NCBI GenBank assembly: GCA_049324115.1
Contig: JBMOMN010000032.1
Span: forward strand, 1-64,000
Origin: UBA5796 sp040752455
Lineage (GTDB): Bacteria > Chloroflexota > Anaerolineae > Anaerolineales > Villigracilaceae
Direction of reading: 5' to 3'
DNA: 64,000 nucleotides
Made by a program: the position numbers and the translations under genes. Below the pieces are notes generated by a model, which saw only the letters and a list, made by a program, of their open reading frames with translations, was not told where the DNA came from and did not search any database. Below are positions 50,393 to 59,243 of this stretch, piece after piece. Positions within the stretch are counted from its first letter, which is position 1. Each line of letters opens with the position of its first letter.

Positions 50393-53152
50393 CTATTCTC
50401 CTCGATAATCCGGGCCTTCGGCGATCCCCAGGAACACCTGGACCACTTCCGGGTCGAAATGAGAGCCGGACAGTGACCGGATGTAATCCAGCACTTTTTC
50501 CCTGGGCCAGGCCGGGCGGTAGGGGCGGTCCGAGTTCAGGGCATCCCAAACGTCCACAACCGCGAAGATGCGGGCCGCCAGCGGGATCGCTTCGCCTTTG
50601 AGTCCGCGAGGGTATCCCGTGCCGTCCCATTTCTCGTGGTGGCAATAGGGGATGTCCAGGGCGGGTTGAAGGTAGGCAATGGGCTTGAGCAGTTCGTAGG
50701 CGTAAACGGGATGTTTCCGCATTTCCACCCACTCCTCGTCGCTCAGGGGACCTTCCTTGAGCAGGATGTGGTCGGGGATGCCCATCTTCCCGATGTCGTG
50801 TAGCAACGCGCCGCGGCGGACGTGGACCAGCTCGCGCTCCCTCAAGCCGATCTCCCGCGCCAGTTGCAGGGTCATGCGGGTGACGCGCTGGGTGTGGCCT
50901 TCGGTCTCTTTGTCGCGCAGGTCGAGGGCGTGCGACCAGCCCTCGATCGTCGCGTCGTAGGCCATCATCAGGTTCTGGTTCGAATATTGCAGGTCCATGA
51001 ACAGGGTGGTGTTGTCAACCGCTATGGCAGCCTGGGTCGCGATGGTGTTCAGGAAATCCAGCCATTCGACGCTGGACTGGAGCGGGCTGCGGTGGAAGAC
51101 TTCCATGACGCCTTTGACCTGGCCTTTGGCTATCAGCGGCACGCAGAAATACGAGACGAAGGATTCGGCGCTGAAATAGGGCGACCGCAGGAAGTCCGTT
51201 TTCCGCTTCGTCAGGTCGTTGATGCTGATCATGCGCCGCTCCTGGACGGCCCGCCCGGCGTATCCCTCGCCGATCCGCAGGTGGGTGTGCTGGAGGGCCT
51301 TCGTGCGGAACCCTTTCCCGGCGGCGTAATCCAGCAACAGGGTTTCGTTGTTGAGTATCAGGATGGCAACCGCATCAACTTCCAGTTGCAGGATCACCTG
51401 ATCGAGGATGGTCCCCAGGCTGAATTGCAGGTCGGTGCTGCTCGTGATCGCCATGTCAATTTGCCTCAGGGCCTGCACCTTGTCGAGGCTGCGTTGAGCC
51501 TTTTTGAACAACTGGGCGTTGGCGACCGCCAGGGCCACCCGCCCGCCGATCTCTTGCAGGAATACCTGCTCGTCGCTTTCGAAAGGTTTCCCGCCCAGGT
51601 CCCGGCTCAGGCTCAAGGTGCCGATCAAACGCTCTTGCGCCCGCAAGGGGACGATCAACAGGCTGTTTCCGGTTGGCTCTCCCGTGGCCGGCCGGTTCCC
51701 GCCGGGCAACTTCCCGACCAGGAGCGGCTGGTTTGTGTCGGCCCTGCTGCCGGTTGATGGTGGGCCAAATTGCGAGTTCATGATCTCCAGCAACGCCTCG
51801 AACGAATCCGGCGGGACGGGGTATAGGGACCCGGCCTGGGCGTGGGAATGGGACGCAATCTGGAACCGGTTGTCGTCGGCGCGCAGGGCTATGGCGTAGA
51901 AATCTCCCGTGAGGGTCGCCAGGTGCCGGGTCGCAACGTCCATGATGGCCTGATCGTCCAATCCAACCTCGACCAGCTCCTGGGACAGGTTGACCAGAGC
52001 TTTGGAGCGGAGGGCGTTGGCCTGGACCTGTTTTTCCGCCAGCACCCGTTCCGTGATGTCTTCCAGACTGCCCTCGTAAAAGAGCACGTTCCCGGCTTCG
52101 TCCCGGACGATGCGGGTTGAATCCTGGACCCAGAGGCTGTGGCCGTCGTAAGCTTTCAACCGGAACTGGACTCCTCGAACTACGCCTTCGCGTTCGAGCA
52201 GCCTGTTTTCCTCAACCCGGTCGGCGGGGTTAACGTAAAAATCGTTGACGTTGACCTGCATCATGGCCTCGCGGTCCGGGTAGCCCAGCATCTTCACGAG
52301 CGCCGGGTTGGCGTCCAGGATCTGACCCTGCGGCGAGGTCCGGTAGAGAGCCGCCGGGATGCGGTCGAACAGGCCGCGGTAGCGGGCCTCGCTGTCTCTC
52401 AGGGCCGCCTCGGCTTTCTTCTGTTCCGTGATGTCCATCAGGATTGCGGTAAAGATCTTCCGCCCGTTTTCAGCGTGCTGCGAAATGCCGATCGAAGCCG
52501 GGAATTCCGAACCGTCCTTGCGCCGCCCGGAAACTTCACGGACCAGCCCGGCATGGCCGCTATTGGGCCAGGAGGCGAAACCCTGCACGTGCCGGTGGAT
52601 CGCTTCGCCGAATTTTTGCGGCACCAGGATGTCAAGCGGCTGCCCCAGGACTTCATCGGCCCGGTACTGGAAGATCCGCTCGGCCTCCCGGTTGAAGAGG
52701 ATGATGTTTTGAGCCTCGTCAATGGTGACGATGGCCTCCGCCGCATTTTCGAGGATGCTGGACAGGCGGGATTCGCTCCGTTGCAGGGCTTCTTCTGCCC
52801 TCCTGCGTTCGTTGGTCTCCAGTTGCAGCTCCCGGTTGGTCTGCTCCAGGTTCTTCGTCCGTTCCTGGATCCGGCGCTCCAACTCGTCGAGCGTCTTTTG
52901 CAAGGCCGCCTCCGCCTGCTGGCGTTTTGCGATGTGCCGCGCCATGGGGCGGAAGGAGAAAAAGTATACGACCGGGAAAGTCAAAACGACGAGCAGGAAG
53001 GAATCGATCAACGCCTTGACCCAATCGGAACCCGGCGTCATGAACGAGATGATCCACATGATCGCCAACTCGGCCGCAAAGGTGGCCGCGATGATGATCA
53101 ACAGGAGCCGCATTGGAGATGAGAGCCTGATCTCATCAGTGGGGTTATACAA
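50393..53152 (-). CDS. multi-sensor HD-GYP domain protein (PAS-PAS-GAF-GAF-HD-GYP)
   Basis: A 919-residue membrane-linked cyclic di-GMP phosphodiesterase or related regulator. Two N-terminal helices lead to a coiled coil, two PAS domains (SSILENAAEAIVTIDEAQNI and RGLFDRIPAALYRTSPQGQI), two GAF-like domains (MDVATRHLATLTGDFYAIAL and LGTILDQVILQLEVDAVAIL) and a C-terminal HD-GYP (LLHDIGKMGIPD, HHEKWDGTGYP, DVWDALNSDRPYR). The catalytic HDxGK and GYP residues are intact. The start appears to be TTG 53152, seven bases after GGAGGT. It lies downstream of a kinase/regulator pair on the same strand. Confidence 0.88.
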   Translation of the reverse strand: MYNPTDEIRLSSPMRLLLIIIAATFAAELAIMWIISFMTPGSDWVKALIDSFLLVVLTFPVVYFFSFRPMARHIAKRQQAEAALQKTLDELERRIQERTKNLEQTNRELQLETNERRRAEEALQRSESRLSSILENAAEAIVTIDEAQNIILFNREAERIFQYRADEVLGQPLDILVPQKFGEAIHRHVQGFASWPNSGHAGLVREVSGRRKDGSEFPASIGISQHAENGRKIFTAILMDITEQKKAEAALRDSEARYRGLFDRIPAALYRTSPQGQILDANPALVKMLGYPDREAMMQVNVNDFYVNPADRVEENRLLEREGVVRGVQFRLKAYDGHSLWVQDSTRIVRDEAGNVLFYEGSLEDITERVLAEKQVQANALRSKALVNLSQELVEVGLDDQAIMDVATRHLATLTGDFYAIALRADDNRFQIASHSHAQAGSLYPVPPDSFEALLEIMNSQFGPPSTGSRADTNQPLLVGKLPGGNRPATGEPTGNSLLIVPLRAQERLIGTLSLSRDLGGKPFESDEQVFLQEIGGRVALAVANAQLFKKAQRSLDKVQALRQIDMAITSSTDLQFSLGTILDQVILQLEVDAVAILILNNETLLLDYAAGKGFRTKALQHTHLRIGEGYAGRAVQERRMISINDLTKRKTDFLRSPYFSAESFVSYFCVPLIAKGQVKGVMEVFHRSPLQSSVEWLDFLNTIATQAAIAVDNTTLFMDLQYSNQNLMMAYDATIEGWSHALDLRDKETEGHTQRVTRMTLQLAREIGLRERELVHVRRGALLHDIGKMGIPDHILLKEGPLSDEEWVEMRKHPVYAYELLKPIAYLQPALDIPYCHHEKWDGTGYPRGLKGEAIPLAARIFAVVDVWDALNSDRPYRPAWPREKVLDYIRSLSGSHFDPEVVQVFLGIAEGPDYRGE

Positions 53153-53296
53153 GACTTACCTCCGGTATTCGCTCGTACAGTGCTGTTCGAGTGCAGACTG
53201 CCGCCAAAAATTATAGGGCAGGTGTCCATACCACCGGATTATAGTTACATGTTAAGGCGTTCTGATTATCAAATGTGTTAGCTTGTCCCCCGGCAA

Positions 53297-53944
53297 TTAA
53301 CCCTGCTCCAGCTTCACCAGCCCGGTCCGCACCGCCGCCAGGACGGCCTGGGCGCGGTTGGGTTGTTTCAGTTTCTCGAGGATGTTCTTGGCGTGGCTGC
53401 GCACGGTTTCCTCGCTCACACTCAATTCAAAGGCGATCTGTTTGTAAGTGTTCGGGGTCGCCATCCATTCCAGGATTTCGTGTTCGCGCGGGGTCAGCGA
53501 AACGGGAGAGGGAGGCTGCAAATGGGTCCGGGCGATGATCTTCTTCATCACGTCCGGGTGCAAGTAGGCTTCCCCGCGCATGACCGCGTGGATGGCGCGC
53601 ACCAGTTCCTCCGGCTCGATCTTCTTCAGGACGTACCCCTCGATGCCCGCCGCGACCAGGTCGCAGACCCGGTCGTCCACTTCGGTGCCGGTCAGCATCA
53701 CGATCCTGATCCCCGGCCTGGACTTGCGCAGGGCGAGCGCCATTTCCTGCCCGTCCATTTCGGGCATGACCAGGTCCACCAGCACGATGTCCGGGACGAG
53801 GTTCCCGGCCATTTCCAGGCCGATTCGTCCGTTTTCCGCTTCGCCCATGACCTCCAGGTTCGGTTCCAGGCGAAGGACCATCGCCAGCCCTTTGCGGACC
53901 ACGGCGTGGTCGTCCACGATCAGGATGCGGATCGGCTCAGGCAT
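53297..53944 (-). CDS. NarL-family response regulator
   Basis: A 215-residue transcription factor: receiver domain with Asp11-Asp12 and phospho-Asp57 (VLVDLVMPEMDG), then a LuxR-type HTH (TPREHEILEWMATPNTYKQIAFELSVSEETVRSHAKNILEKL). The start is ATG 53944 (MPEPIRIL) behind AGGAG; the preceding six codons overlap the kinase end. It is the likely partner of the kinase at 53959-55665, and both lie divergent from the sulfur-relay operon, so they may regulate it. Confidence 0.9.
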   Translation of the reverse strand: MPEPIRILIVDDHAVVRKGLAMVLRLEPNLEVMGEAENGRIGLEMAGNLVPDIVLVDLVMPEMDGQEMALALRKSRPGIRIVMLTGTEVDDRVCDLVAAGIEGYVLKKIEPEELVRAIHAVMRGEAYLHPDVMKKIIARTHLQPPSPVSLTPREHEILEWMATPNTYKQIAFELSVSEETVRSHAKNILEKLKQPNRAQAVLAAVRTGLVKLEQG

Positions 53945-53958
53945 GGTCTTCTCCTGGT

Positions 53959-55665
53959 TCAAGCGCGGGGAGTGCGCCTGCGAATGGGAAGGGTGATGGC
54001 GATGCGCGCCCCGGCTCCCGGCTGGCTGGCGATCTCACATTCCCCGCCCATGGCTGTAGCCCGTTCCTGGATGCCGCGCAGCCCGAAGTGCTCGCGGTTG
54101 ATGCCCCGCGAGAGGGCCAGGGCCGGGTCGAACCCGCGCCCCTCGTCCGCGACGGAAAGGTGAATGTTTTCATCCGAAACGGTCAGGCTCAGTCGGGCCG
54201 AATTCGCGCCCGAGTGCCGGGCTGCGTTCGCCAGCGCCTCCTGCGCCATGCGATAGACCGTCCGCCTCAGGCCCGGCGACAGGGCATTGAAGTCGCCTTG
54301 ATGGTTGAAAACGATACTGAATGCCCGCGGGCGGCAGCAACTGCTGACGTAGTTCGACAGGTCGGCCATGAAAAGCTCGATGGTCAGGGCCGACGGCCAC
54401 AGGTCGAAGATCGAGCGGCGCACTTCGTCGTGGGCATTATTGGCTAACGAGCGCAGTTCGATCAATTCGTTTTTGACTTCGCCGGCCTGGTCGGGCAGCA
54501 TTTTGATGCAGGCGTCGAGGGAGTAGACGATGCCGAAGAGGGATTGGGCAACGGTGTCGTGGATGTCGCTGGCGATCCGGTTGCGTTCGGTTTCGACGGC
54601 CAGCCGCCGGGCGCGGTCAATGCACAGGATGGTCGTCCCCAGCGCCAGGGCAGCCTGGTTCGCTACCGTCAACAGCGTGGACTCGCGCTCTTGCGTGAGT
54701 CCGGTTTCTTCGACCAGCAAAACACCGACGGGATGTTCCCTTAAGTTGAGCGGGAGGGCGAACCACCTGCTCTGGTTGAGCCAGGCGTCGAGCTGCGCGT
54801 CCCGGATGATGGGCCGGTCTCCCGTTACGAAGGATTTGCGGTTGAGCACGGCCCGGACGATCTCGCCGTTTTCGGACTTGAGCGGGAGCGGCCTGGCTGG
54901 CGGGAAGGAGGGGTCGGGTGGGTAGATCAGCCAGCCGCCGATCTCCTCGTGGCCGGGATCCACCATCCCGACGACCGCTCTCGGGAAGCCGAGGTCGGTC
55001 GTGACCGCGCCCAGCACCCGTTCCTGGACCGAGAGCAGGTCGGGCGCGGCTTGCAGCAGCACGGTCAAGTCGTGGATGATTTCGAGCTGGCGGTGGGCGG
55101 TTTCGAGGTTCGCGTGCTTTTGGGCAAGCTCGTCCCGGGCGGTGGATAGGTCCTCGCGGGCCTGGTTGATGTCTTTCAGCAGGGTGGAGGGGTAAGCCGA
55201 GAGGATCGGGATCAACCAGATGCCGGCCAGTTGCGAAATGAACTGGATCACGTCGGCCTGCGCGCCGAAATAATAGGCTGCCAGATAAAGCGGCGTGAAG
55301 ATGGCCGATGCGGTCAGCGCCCCCCGCATCTGAAAGAAAAAGGCGCCCGCCAGCAAAGGGTTGAGGGCGTAGAGGTAATACGGGCTGTTCATCCCGCCGC
55401 TGACCGAAAGGATGAACCCCGAAAAGATCAGGTCAATCCCCAGGACGAGAGGGCGTTCGGCGACCAGTTTGTTGAGCGGATGGTTGAACAGGGAAATGAT
55501 GACATTGGCCGTTAACGCCAGTCCCAGCACCCAGAGCGGGGCGATCAAATAGGCTGGGGCGCCTCGCCAGGAGAATACTGCCGGCAACAGGGAAGCCCAG
55601 CGATAGAAGACCAGGAACAGGAAGGCGCGGTTGGTGCGAAAGACGGTTTCGAAGATTTTGCGCAT
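53959..55665 (-). CDS. membrane histidine kinase with GAF domain, HisKA_3 type
   Basis: A 568-residue sensor kinase. The first 190 residues hold about six helices (FLFLVFYRWASLLPAVF to LAGIWLIPILSAYPSTL), a membrane sensor. A coiled coil follows, then a GAF domain (TVLLQAAPDLLSVQERVLGAV), the HisKA_3 motif ERNRIASDIHDTVAQSL with the phospho-His, and an ATPase domain (VADEGRGFDPAL, GLRGIQERATAMGG). The response regulator begins 14 bases after its stop. It faces away from the tusA promoter, sharing a 158-base region with it. Confidence 0.9.
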   Translation of the reverse strand: MRKIFETVFRTNRAFLFLVFYRWASLLPAVFSWRGAPAYLIAPLWVLGLALTANVIISLFNHPLNKLVAERPLVLGIDLIFSGFILSVSGGMNSPYYLYALNPLLAGAFFFQMRGALTASAIFTPLYLAAYYFGAQADVIQFISQLAGIWLIPILSAYPSTLLKDINQAREDLSTARDELAQKHANLETAHRQLEIIHDLTVLLQAAPDLLSVQERVLGAVTTDLGFPRAVVGMVDPGHEEIGGWLIYPPDPSFPPARPLPLKSENGEIVRAVLNRKSFVTGDRPIIRDAQLDAWLNQSRWFALPLNLREHPVGVLLVEETGLTQERESTLLTVANQAALALGTTILCIDRARRLAVETERNRIASDIHDTVAQSLFGIVYSLDACIKMLPDQAGEVKNELIELRSLANNAHDEVRRSIFDLWPSALTIELFMADLSNYVSSCCRPRAFSIVFNHQGDFNALSPGLRRTVYRMAQEALANAARHSGANSARLSLTVSDENIHLSVADEGRGFDPALALSRGINREHFGLRGIQERATAMGGECEIASQPGAGARIAITLPIRRRTPRA

Positions 55666-55823
55666 GAGATAAATTCTGCTTACGGGGAGCAGTCCAAATC
55701 CATAGCGATTATATCCGAATTATGCTCTCTCACCCGCGCGGGGGAGGAAAAATTCCCCTGCGCATGGGATGGTAACAGACCCCCACCTTGATTATGATGC
55801 GGTCATCGCTAAGGAGGCTCCTT

Positions 55824-56066
55824 ATGACAGAAGTGTTCAAGGAAGATCAGGTTTTGGATTGTTCCGGGATGTTGTGCCCGATGCCGGTGGTCAAGGCGAC
55901 GAAGGCGATCAGGACCCTCGAGATCGGCCAGGTGTTGAAGATGATCGCCACCGATCCCGGTGCGCCGCCGGACATGGAGGCCTGGAGCCGCCAGACCGGC
56001 AACGAGCTGCTCCGCTCGTTCCAGGAAGACGGCAAGTTCGTGTTTTTCATCCGCCGCGCCAGGTAG
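55824..56066 (+). CDS. tusA: TusA-family sulfurtransferase
   Basis: An 80-residue sulfur carrier. The signature LDCSGMLCPMPVVK places the sulfane-binding Cys at position 18 (CPMP); Cys13 is an extra one. The C-terminal helix and strand are normal. The start is ATG 55824, seven bases after AAGGAGG. In sulfur oxidisers TusA passes sulfur between DsrE-family proteins and the sHdr or reverse Dsr system, which matches the following genes. Confidence 0.92.
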   Translation: MTEVFKEDQVLDCSGMLCPMPVVKATKAIRTLEIGQVLKMIATDPGAPPDMEAWSRQTGNELLRSFQEDGKFVFFIRRAR

Positions 56067-56075
56067 TTTTCGTTC

Positions 56076-56126
56076 CCGCACCGCGAGATTTATCTCACCT
56101 GGAACGACAGGAATGTCGCGGTGCGA
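56076..56126. repeat. inverted repeat CGCACCGCGA/TCGCGGTGCG
   Basis: Perfect 10-bp arms 29 bases apart between tusA and the first DsrE-like gene; the inner half ACGACAGGAATGTCG is itself a hairpin. It is one of several different palindromes in the spacers of this operon. Confidence 0.7.
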
Positions 56127-56144
56127 ATCCCAAAGGAGGTTGTC

Positions 56145-56669
56145 ATGTCCAAATCCGATCCGAACGCCCCGAAGAAACTTGCCCTTATCGCAAGCAAAGG
56201 GACCCTCGACTGGGCCTACCCCCCGTTCATTCTCGCCACTGCCGCTGGCGCGATGGGCTGGGAGGTGGGCATTTTCTTTACCTTTTACGGGCTGACCCTG
56301 CTCAAGCCGAAGCTGACGGCCTCGGTCACTCCTGTGGGCAACCCCGCCATGCCGATGAAAATGCCGTTCGGCCCCGATGGCTTCCAGAGCATCAACTGGC
56401 CGATCCCGCAACTGGTGATGGCCAACGTCCCCGGTTTCAACGCCCTCGCAACATCCTTGATGAAACAGACCTTCGAGAACAAAGGCGTTGCCAGCGTCGA
56501 GGAGTTGCGGAACATGGCTGTCGAACTGGACGTGCGCATGATCGGCTGCCAGATGACCATGGATGTTTTCGGCTTCAAGCGCGAGGACTTCATCAAGGAA
56601 TGCGAGATCGGCGGCGCAGCCACCTTCCTCGAATATGCCTCGGATGCAGATGTGCAGTTGTTCATTTAG
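56145..56669 (+). CDS. DsrE2-type DsrE/F-like sulfur relay protein
   Basis: A 174-residue protein of the DsrE/DsrF/YchN superfamily, larger DsrE2 form. LALIASKGTLDWAYPPFILATAAGAMG and FFTFYGLTLLKP form the first half; the conserved Cys135 in MIGCQMTMDVFGFKREDF is the sulfane acceptor candidate. AAAGGAGG precedes the ATG. Such proteins accompany TusA in sHdr loci and pass sulfur on by trisulfide or persulfide exchange. Confidence 0.85.
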   Translation: MSKSDPNAPKKLALIASKGTLDWAYPPFILATAAGAMGWEVGIFFTFYGLTLLKPKLTASVTPVGNPAMPMKMPFGPDGFQSINWPIPQLVMANVPGFNALATSLMKQTFENKGVASVEELRNMAVELDVRMIGCQMTMDVFGFKREDFIKECEIGGAATFLEYASDADVQLFI

Positions 56670-56678
56670 GTAGACACT

Positions 56679-57074
56679 ATGTGGAAAACCAACGACCCGG
56701 ATGTCAAGAAGATCCTCTACGTTCAGACCCACGGGGAGAAAGACCCGGAACGCACCGCGACCCCGTTTTTCCTCGCCACTGCCGGCGCGGCCATGGACAA
56801 TGAAGTCTGCATCTATTTCACGATGAACGGCCCTCAATGCCTGGCAAAGGGCAACGGCGACAAGATCGTCATCCCGCGCAAGGGCGGCAATGGCCGGGAA
56901 TTGAAATTCTTCATAGACCAGGCCGTGGAAATGGGCGTGCGCCTGTTCGTCTGCCAGCCCTCGCTCGACCTGCACGGCTATACCATGGACGACATGATCG
57001 AAAACGTCGAGATGATCGGCGGGGCGGCTTTCAACGATATGGCCCTCAACGCCGACGCGGTAATCGCTTTCTAA
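56679..57074 (+). CDS. DsrE-family sulfur relay protein
   Basis: A 131-residue protein with a single DsrE domain: KKILYVQTHGEKDPERTATPFFLATAGAAMDNEV, then GVRLFVCQPSLDLHGYTMDDM. Cys92 in the FVCQPS loop is the likely active residue. The gene follows the DsrE2 gene by nine bases. It may form a hetero-oligomer with the larger protein or supply the Hdr-like complex directly. Confidence 0.85.
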   Translation: MWKTNDPDVKKILYVQTHGEKDPERTATPFFLATAGAAMDNEVCIYFTMNGPQCLAKGNGDKIVIPRKGGNGRELKFFIDQAVEMGVRLFVCQPSLDLHGYTMDDMIENVEMIGGAAFNDMALNADAVIAF

Positions 57075-57079
57075 TGTCC

Positions 57080-57110
57080 AGACTTCGGAAGTCTTGGACT
57101 TCCGAAGTCT
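57080..57110. repeat. perfect 14-bp hairpin repeat between dsrE and hdrC genes
   Basis: AGACTTCGGAAGTC and GACTTCCGAAGTCT with a three-base loop. No T-run of terminator quality follows, and the next gene starts 19 bases on. Confidence 0.8.
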
Positions 57111-57128
57111 CCCAGCAAGGAGGCACGC

Positions 57129-57836
57129 GTGCCAACGACCCCCGAAAACTGGAACCCGGGTAAGGCCGAAAACCGGCATCCCGATGTGACTTACGATGAA
57201 AAGGAACGCCTCTTCCTCGAAGTCAAAAATGACCTGCGCTACCAGGATTTCCTCTATGGCTGCTACGAGTGCGGCATCTGCGTCTCGGCCTGCCCTTCGG
57301 CCCGCTTCTACGATTTCAGCCCGAGGGTCATCGCCCAGGCTATGGCCCGCGAAGATGTCGAGCGCATCTACGACATCCTGGCCGAGGACATCTGGAACTG
57401 CGCCCAATGCTTCTCGTGCGTGCGCTGCCCGCGCCAGAACAACCCCGGCGGGTTGGTCACGATCCTGCGCGAGGTCTCGATCAAGAACGGCTTGCAGGAA
57501 TCCAAAGACGCCTTGCAGGGCTACAGCCGCGTGATCTACAAAGTCATGCTCAAGGGCAACCAGGTCTCGCCCGACATGCTCCAGCCGGATTTCTTCCCCG
57601 ACTGGGGTCCCTGGGTCAAGAATTTCAGCGAGAATATGCACGTCTGGCGCAAGGCCATCCCCATGGATTCGATCCGCGGCTTGACCGATGTTGCCTGGCG
57701 CATCGAGCGCAAGACCCTGCTCGAACTCTACACCATCTGGTTCGAGTCCGGCAACATGGACATCATCAAAGAGTTGGACGAGGGCCTGTACGACCTGCTG
57801 GCAGACGTGATGCAGGAAGAACTTGAAGAAGGATAA
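57129..57836 (+). CDS. HdrC1-like iron-sulfur subunit of an sHdr-type complex
   Basis: A 235-residue cytosolic protein with two [4Fe-4S] motifs: CYECGICVSACP (Cys45, 48, 51, 55) and CAQCFSCVRCP (Cys91, 94, 97, 100). The second has only two residues before the last Cys instead of three. The helical remainder is typical of HdrC. The start is GTG 57129 behind AAGGAGG. It would move electrons between the HdrB and HdrA subunits. Order C-B-A-DUF1641 matches sulfur-oxidising Hdr-like loci. Confidence 0.85.
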   Translation: MPTTPENWNPGKAENRHPDVTYDEKERLFLEVKNDLRYQDFLYGCYECGICVSACPSARFYDFSPRVIAQAMAREDVERIYDILAEDIWNCAQCFSCVRCPRQNNPGGLVTILREVSIKNGLQESKDALQGYSRVIYKVMLKGNQVSPDMLQPDFFPDWGPWVKNFSENMHVWRKAIPMDSIRGLTDVAWRIERKTLLELYTIWFESGNMDIIKELDEGLYDLLADVMQEELEEG

Positions 57837-57899
57837 GTGGCAAGTGGCAAGTGGTAATTGGTAAATGGTAATTACCAATTACTGATCGCCAGTTACCAT
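57836..57899. repeat. GGTAATTGGTAA-type repeat between hdrC and hdrB
   Basis: Repeats of GGTAATTGG / CCAATTACC form imperfect hairpins. The last codon region of the hdrC gene runs into it. Confidence 0.7.
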
Positions 57900-57914
57900 T
57901 TGATGGAGACAATT

Positions 57915-59135
57915 ATGAGCGGCACACTGACCACCGTCGAACAGATCCTCGAACGGAAATCCCATCCCGTCGTGCGCGATGCTTCGATTGCGCCGACGCA
58001 CGACATGCGCGAACTCTTATTCGAACTCGAAGCCAAAGGGGAGATCATCGTCCAAAAAGTCCCGGAGCCTTACGTCGAATTTACGACCAAATACGGGCGC
58101 AAGAAAAAGATCCCCATCGAACACACCTGGCACCACAAATCCTGCGGCCACTGCGGGCACATCCCCGGTTACGCCTCCTCGATCCTTTGGCTCCACCGCC
58201 AGTTTGGCCTGGACTACCACGATCCCACCGACCAGACCTCCTGCACCGGCTGGAACTACTATGCCTCCGCCGCCTCCAACGCCGCCGGGCAGGCCTCGGT
58301 CATGGCCCGGAATTTCGCGGCCGCCTACGAAACGGGATACTTCCCCCTGATCCACTGCGGGACCAGTTTCGGGCATTACAAGGAGATCCGCGAGCAGATC
58401 GTCCACAACCAGGAATTGCGCGATGAAGTCCGCCGCATCCTGGGCAAGTTGGGCAAGCCGCTGGTCATCCCGGAGGAGATCGTCCATTACAGCGAGTGGG
58501 TTTACGCCATGCGCCAGCGCTTCGCCGAACGCCAATTGGTGGACATGAGTCCCATCACCGCCACCGTCCATCCCGCTTGCCACTACTACAAGATCGTCGC
58601 CGAAGACGCCATCTACGATCCCGAAATCTACGGCGGGCAGCGGACTGCGGTCGTCACGGCCCTGCTCGAAACCCTGGGCGTGAATGTAGCCGATTACTCG
58701 ACCTGGTTCGACTGCTGCGGCTTCGGCTTCCGGCACGTGCTGGTCCAGCGGGACTTCACCCGTTCGTTCGCCGTCCTGCGCAAGATCGAGGTGATGAAGA
58801 ACGAAGCCAACCCCGACCTGACCGTCACCCACGATACCGGCTGCGTGACCACTCTCGACAAGAGCCAGTTCGCCGCCAAAGCCCACGACCGCAAGGTGGG
58901 CATTCCCGTGTTGTCCGACGCGCAGGTCGCGGCCCTGGCGATGGGTGCCCATCCCTTCCGCGTGGTCCAGTTCCACTGGCATTCCACCGACTGGCGGCCT
59001 TTCCTGGAAAAACTCGGGGTCAACTGGCAGAAATACTGGGACGAATTCCAGGCCGACCTGGACGCCATCCGGGCCGGGACGAAATCGGGCATCACCTGGC
59101 AGGACGCAGACCAGCCGATCAATCTGACGGCGTGA
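57915..59135 (+). CDS. HdrB1-like CCG-domain subunit
   Basis: A 406-residue subunit that in Hdr binds non-cubane [4Fe-4S] clusters at the substrate site. Cys-rich stretches include CGHCGHIPGY, DQTSCTGWNYYASA, HPACHYYK, FDCCGFGFRH and HDTGCVTTLDK, consistent with CCG domains. In sHdr complexes this subunit is thought to hold the sulfur substrate. The start is ATG 57915; the earlier frame is repeat DNA. It is longer than classical HdrB (about 300), as usual for sHdr B1. Confidence 0.83.
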   Translation: MSGTLTTVEQILERKSHPVVRDASIAPTHDMRELLFELEAKGEIIVQKVPEPYVEFTTKYGRKKKIPIEHTWHHKSCGHCGHIPGYASSILWLHRQFGLDYHDPTDQTSCTGWNYYASAASNAAGQASVMARNFAAAYETGYFPLIHCGTSFGHYKEIREQIVHNQELRDEVRRILGKLGKPLVIPEEIVHYSEWVYAMRQRFAERQLVDMSPITATVHPACHYYKIVAEDAIYDPEIYGGQRTAVVTALLETLGVNVADYSTWFDCCGFGFRHVLVQRDFTRSFAVLRKIEVMKNEANPDLTVTHDTGCVTTLDKSQFAAKAHDRKVGIPVLSDAQVAALAMGAHPFRVVQFHWHSTDWRPFLEKLGVNWQKYWDEFQADLDAIRAGTKSGITWQDADQPINLTA

Positions 59136-59181
59136 GAATATAGGCAAGTAAACAGGGAAACAGGCAGATACAAAACGTGCA

Positions 59182-59219
59182 GCGTGTTCCGTTTTATGCA
59201 GCAGCCAAACGGAACACGC
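59182..59219. repeat. 13-bp inverted repeat GCGTGTTCCGTTT
   Basis: Perfect arms at 59182-59194 and 59207-59219, in the spacer before the hdrA gene. The related text 'cacgcaac' occurs at 61184-61206 and 62500-62572. Confidence 0.7.
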
Positions 59220-59243
59220 CCCACGCAACATTCTGGAGGAACA

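Noticed and set aside
56145..57074. Reverse dissimilatory sulfite reductase (rDsr) locus
   Set aside because: DsrE-family and TusA genes are present, but DsrA, DsrB, DsrC and DsrMKJOP are not; the Hdr genes explain the context better.
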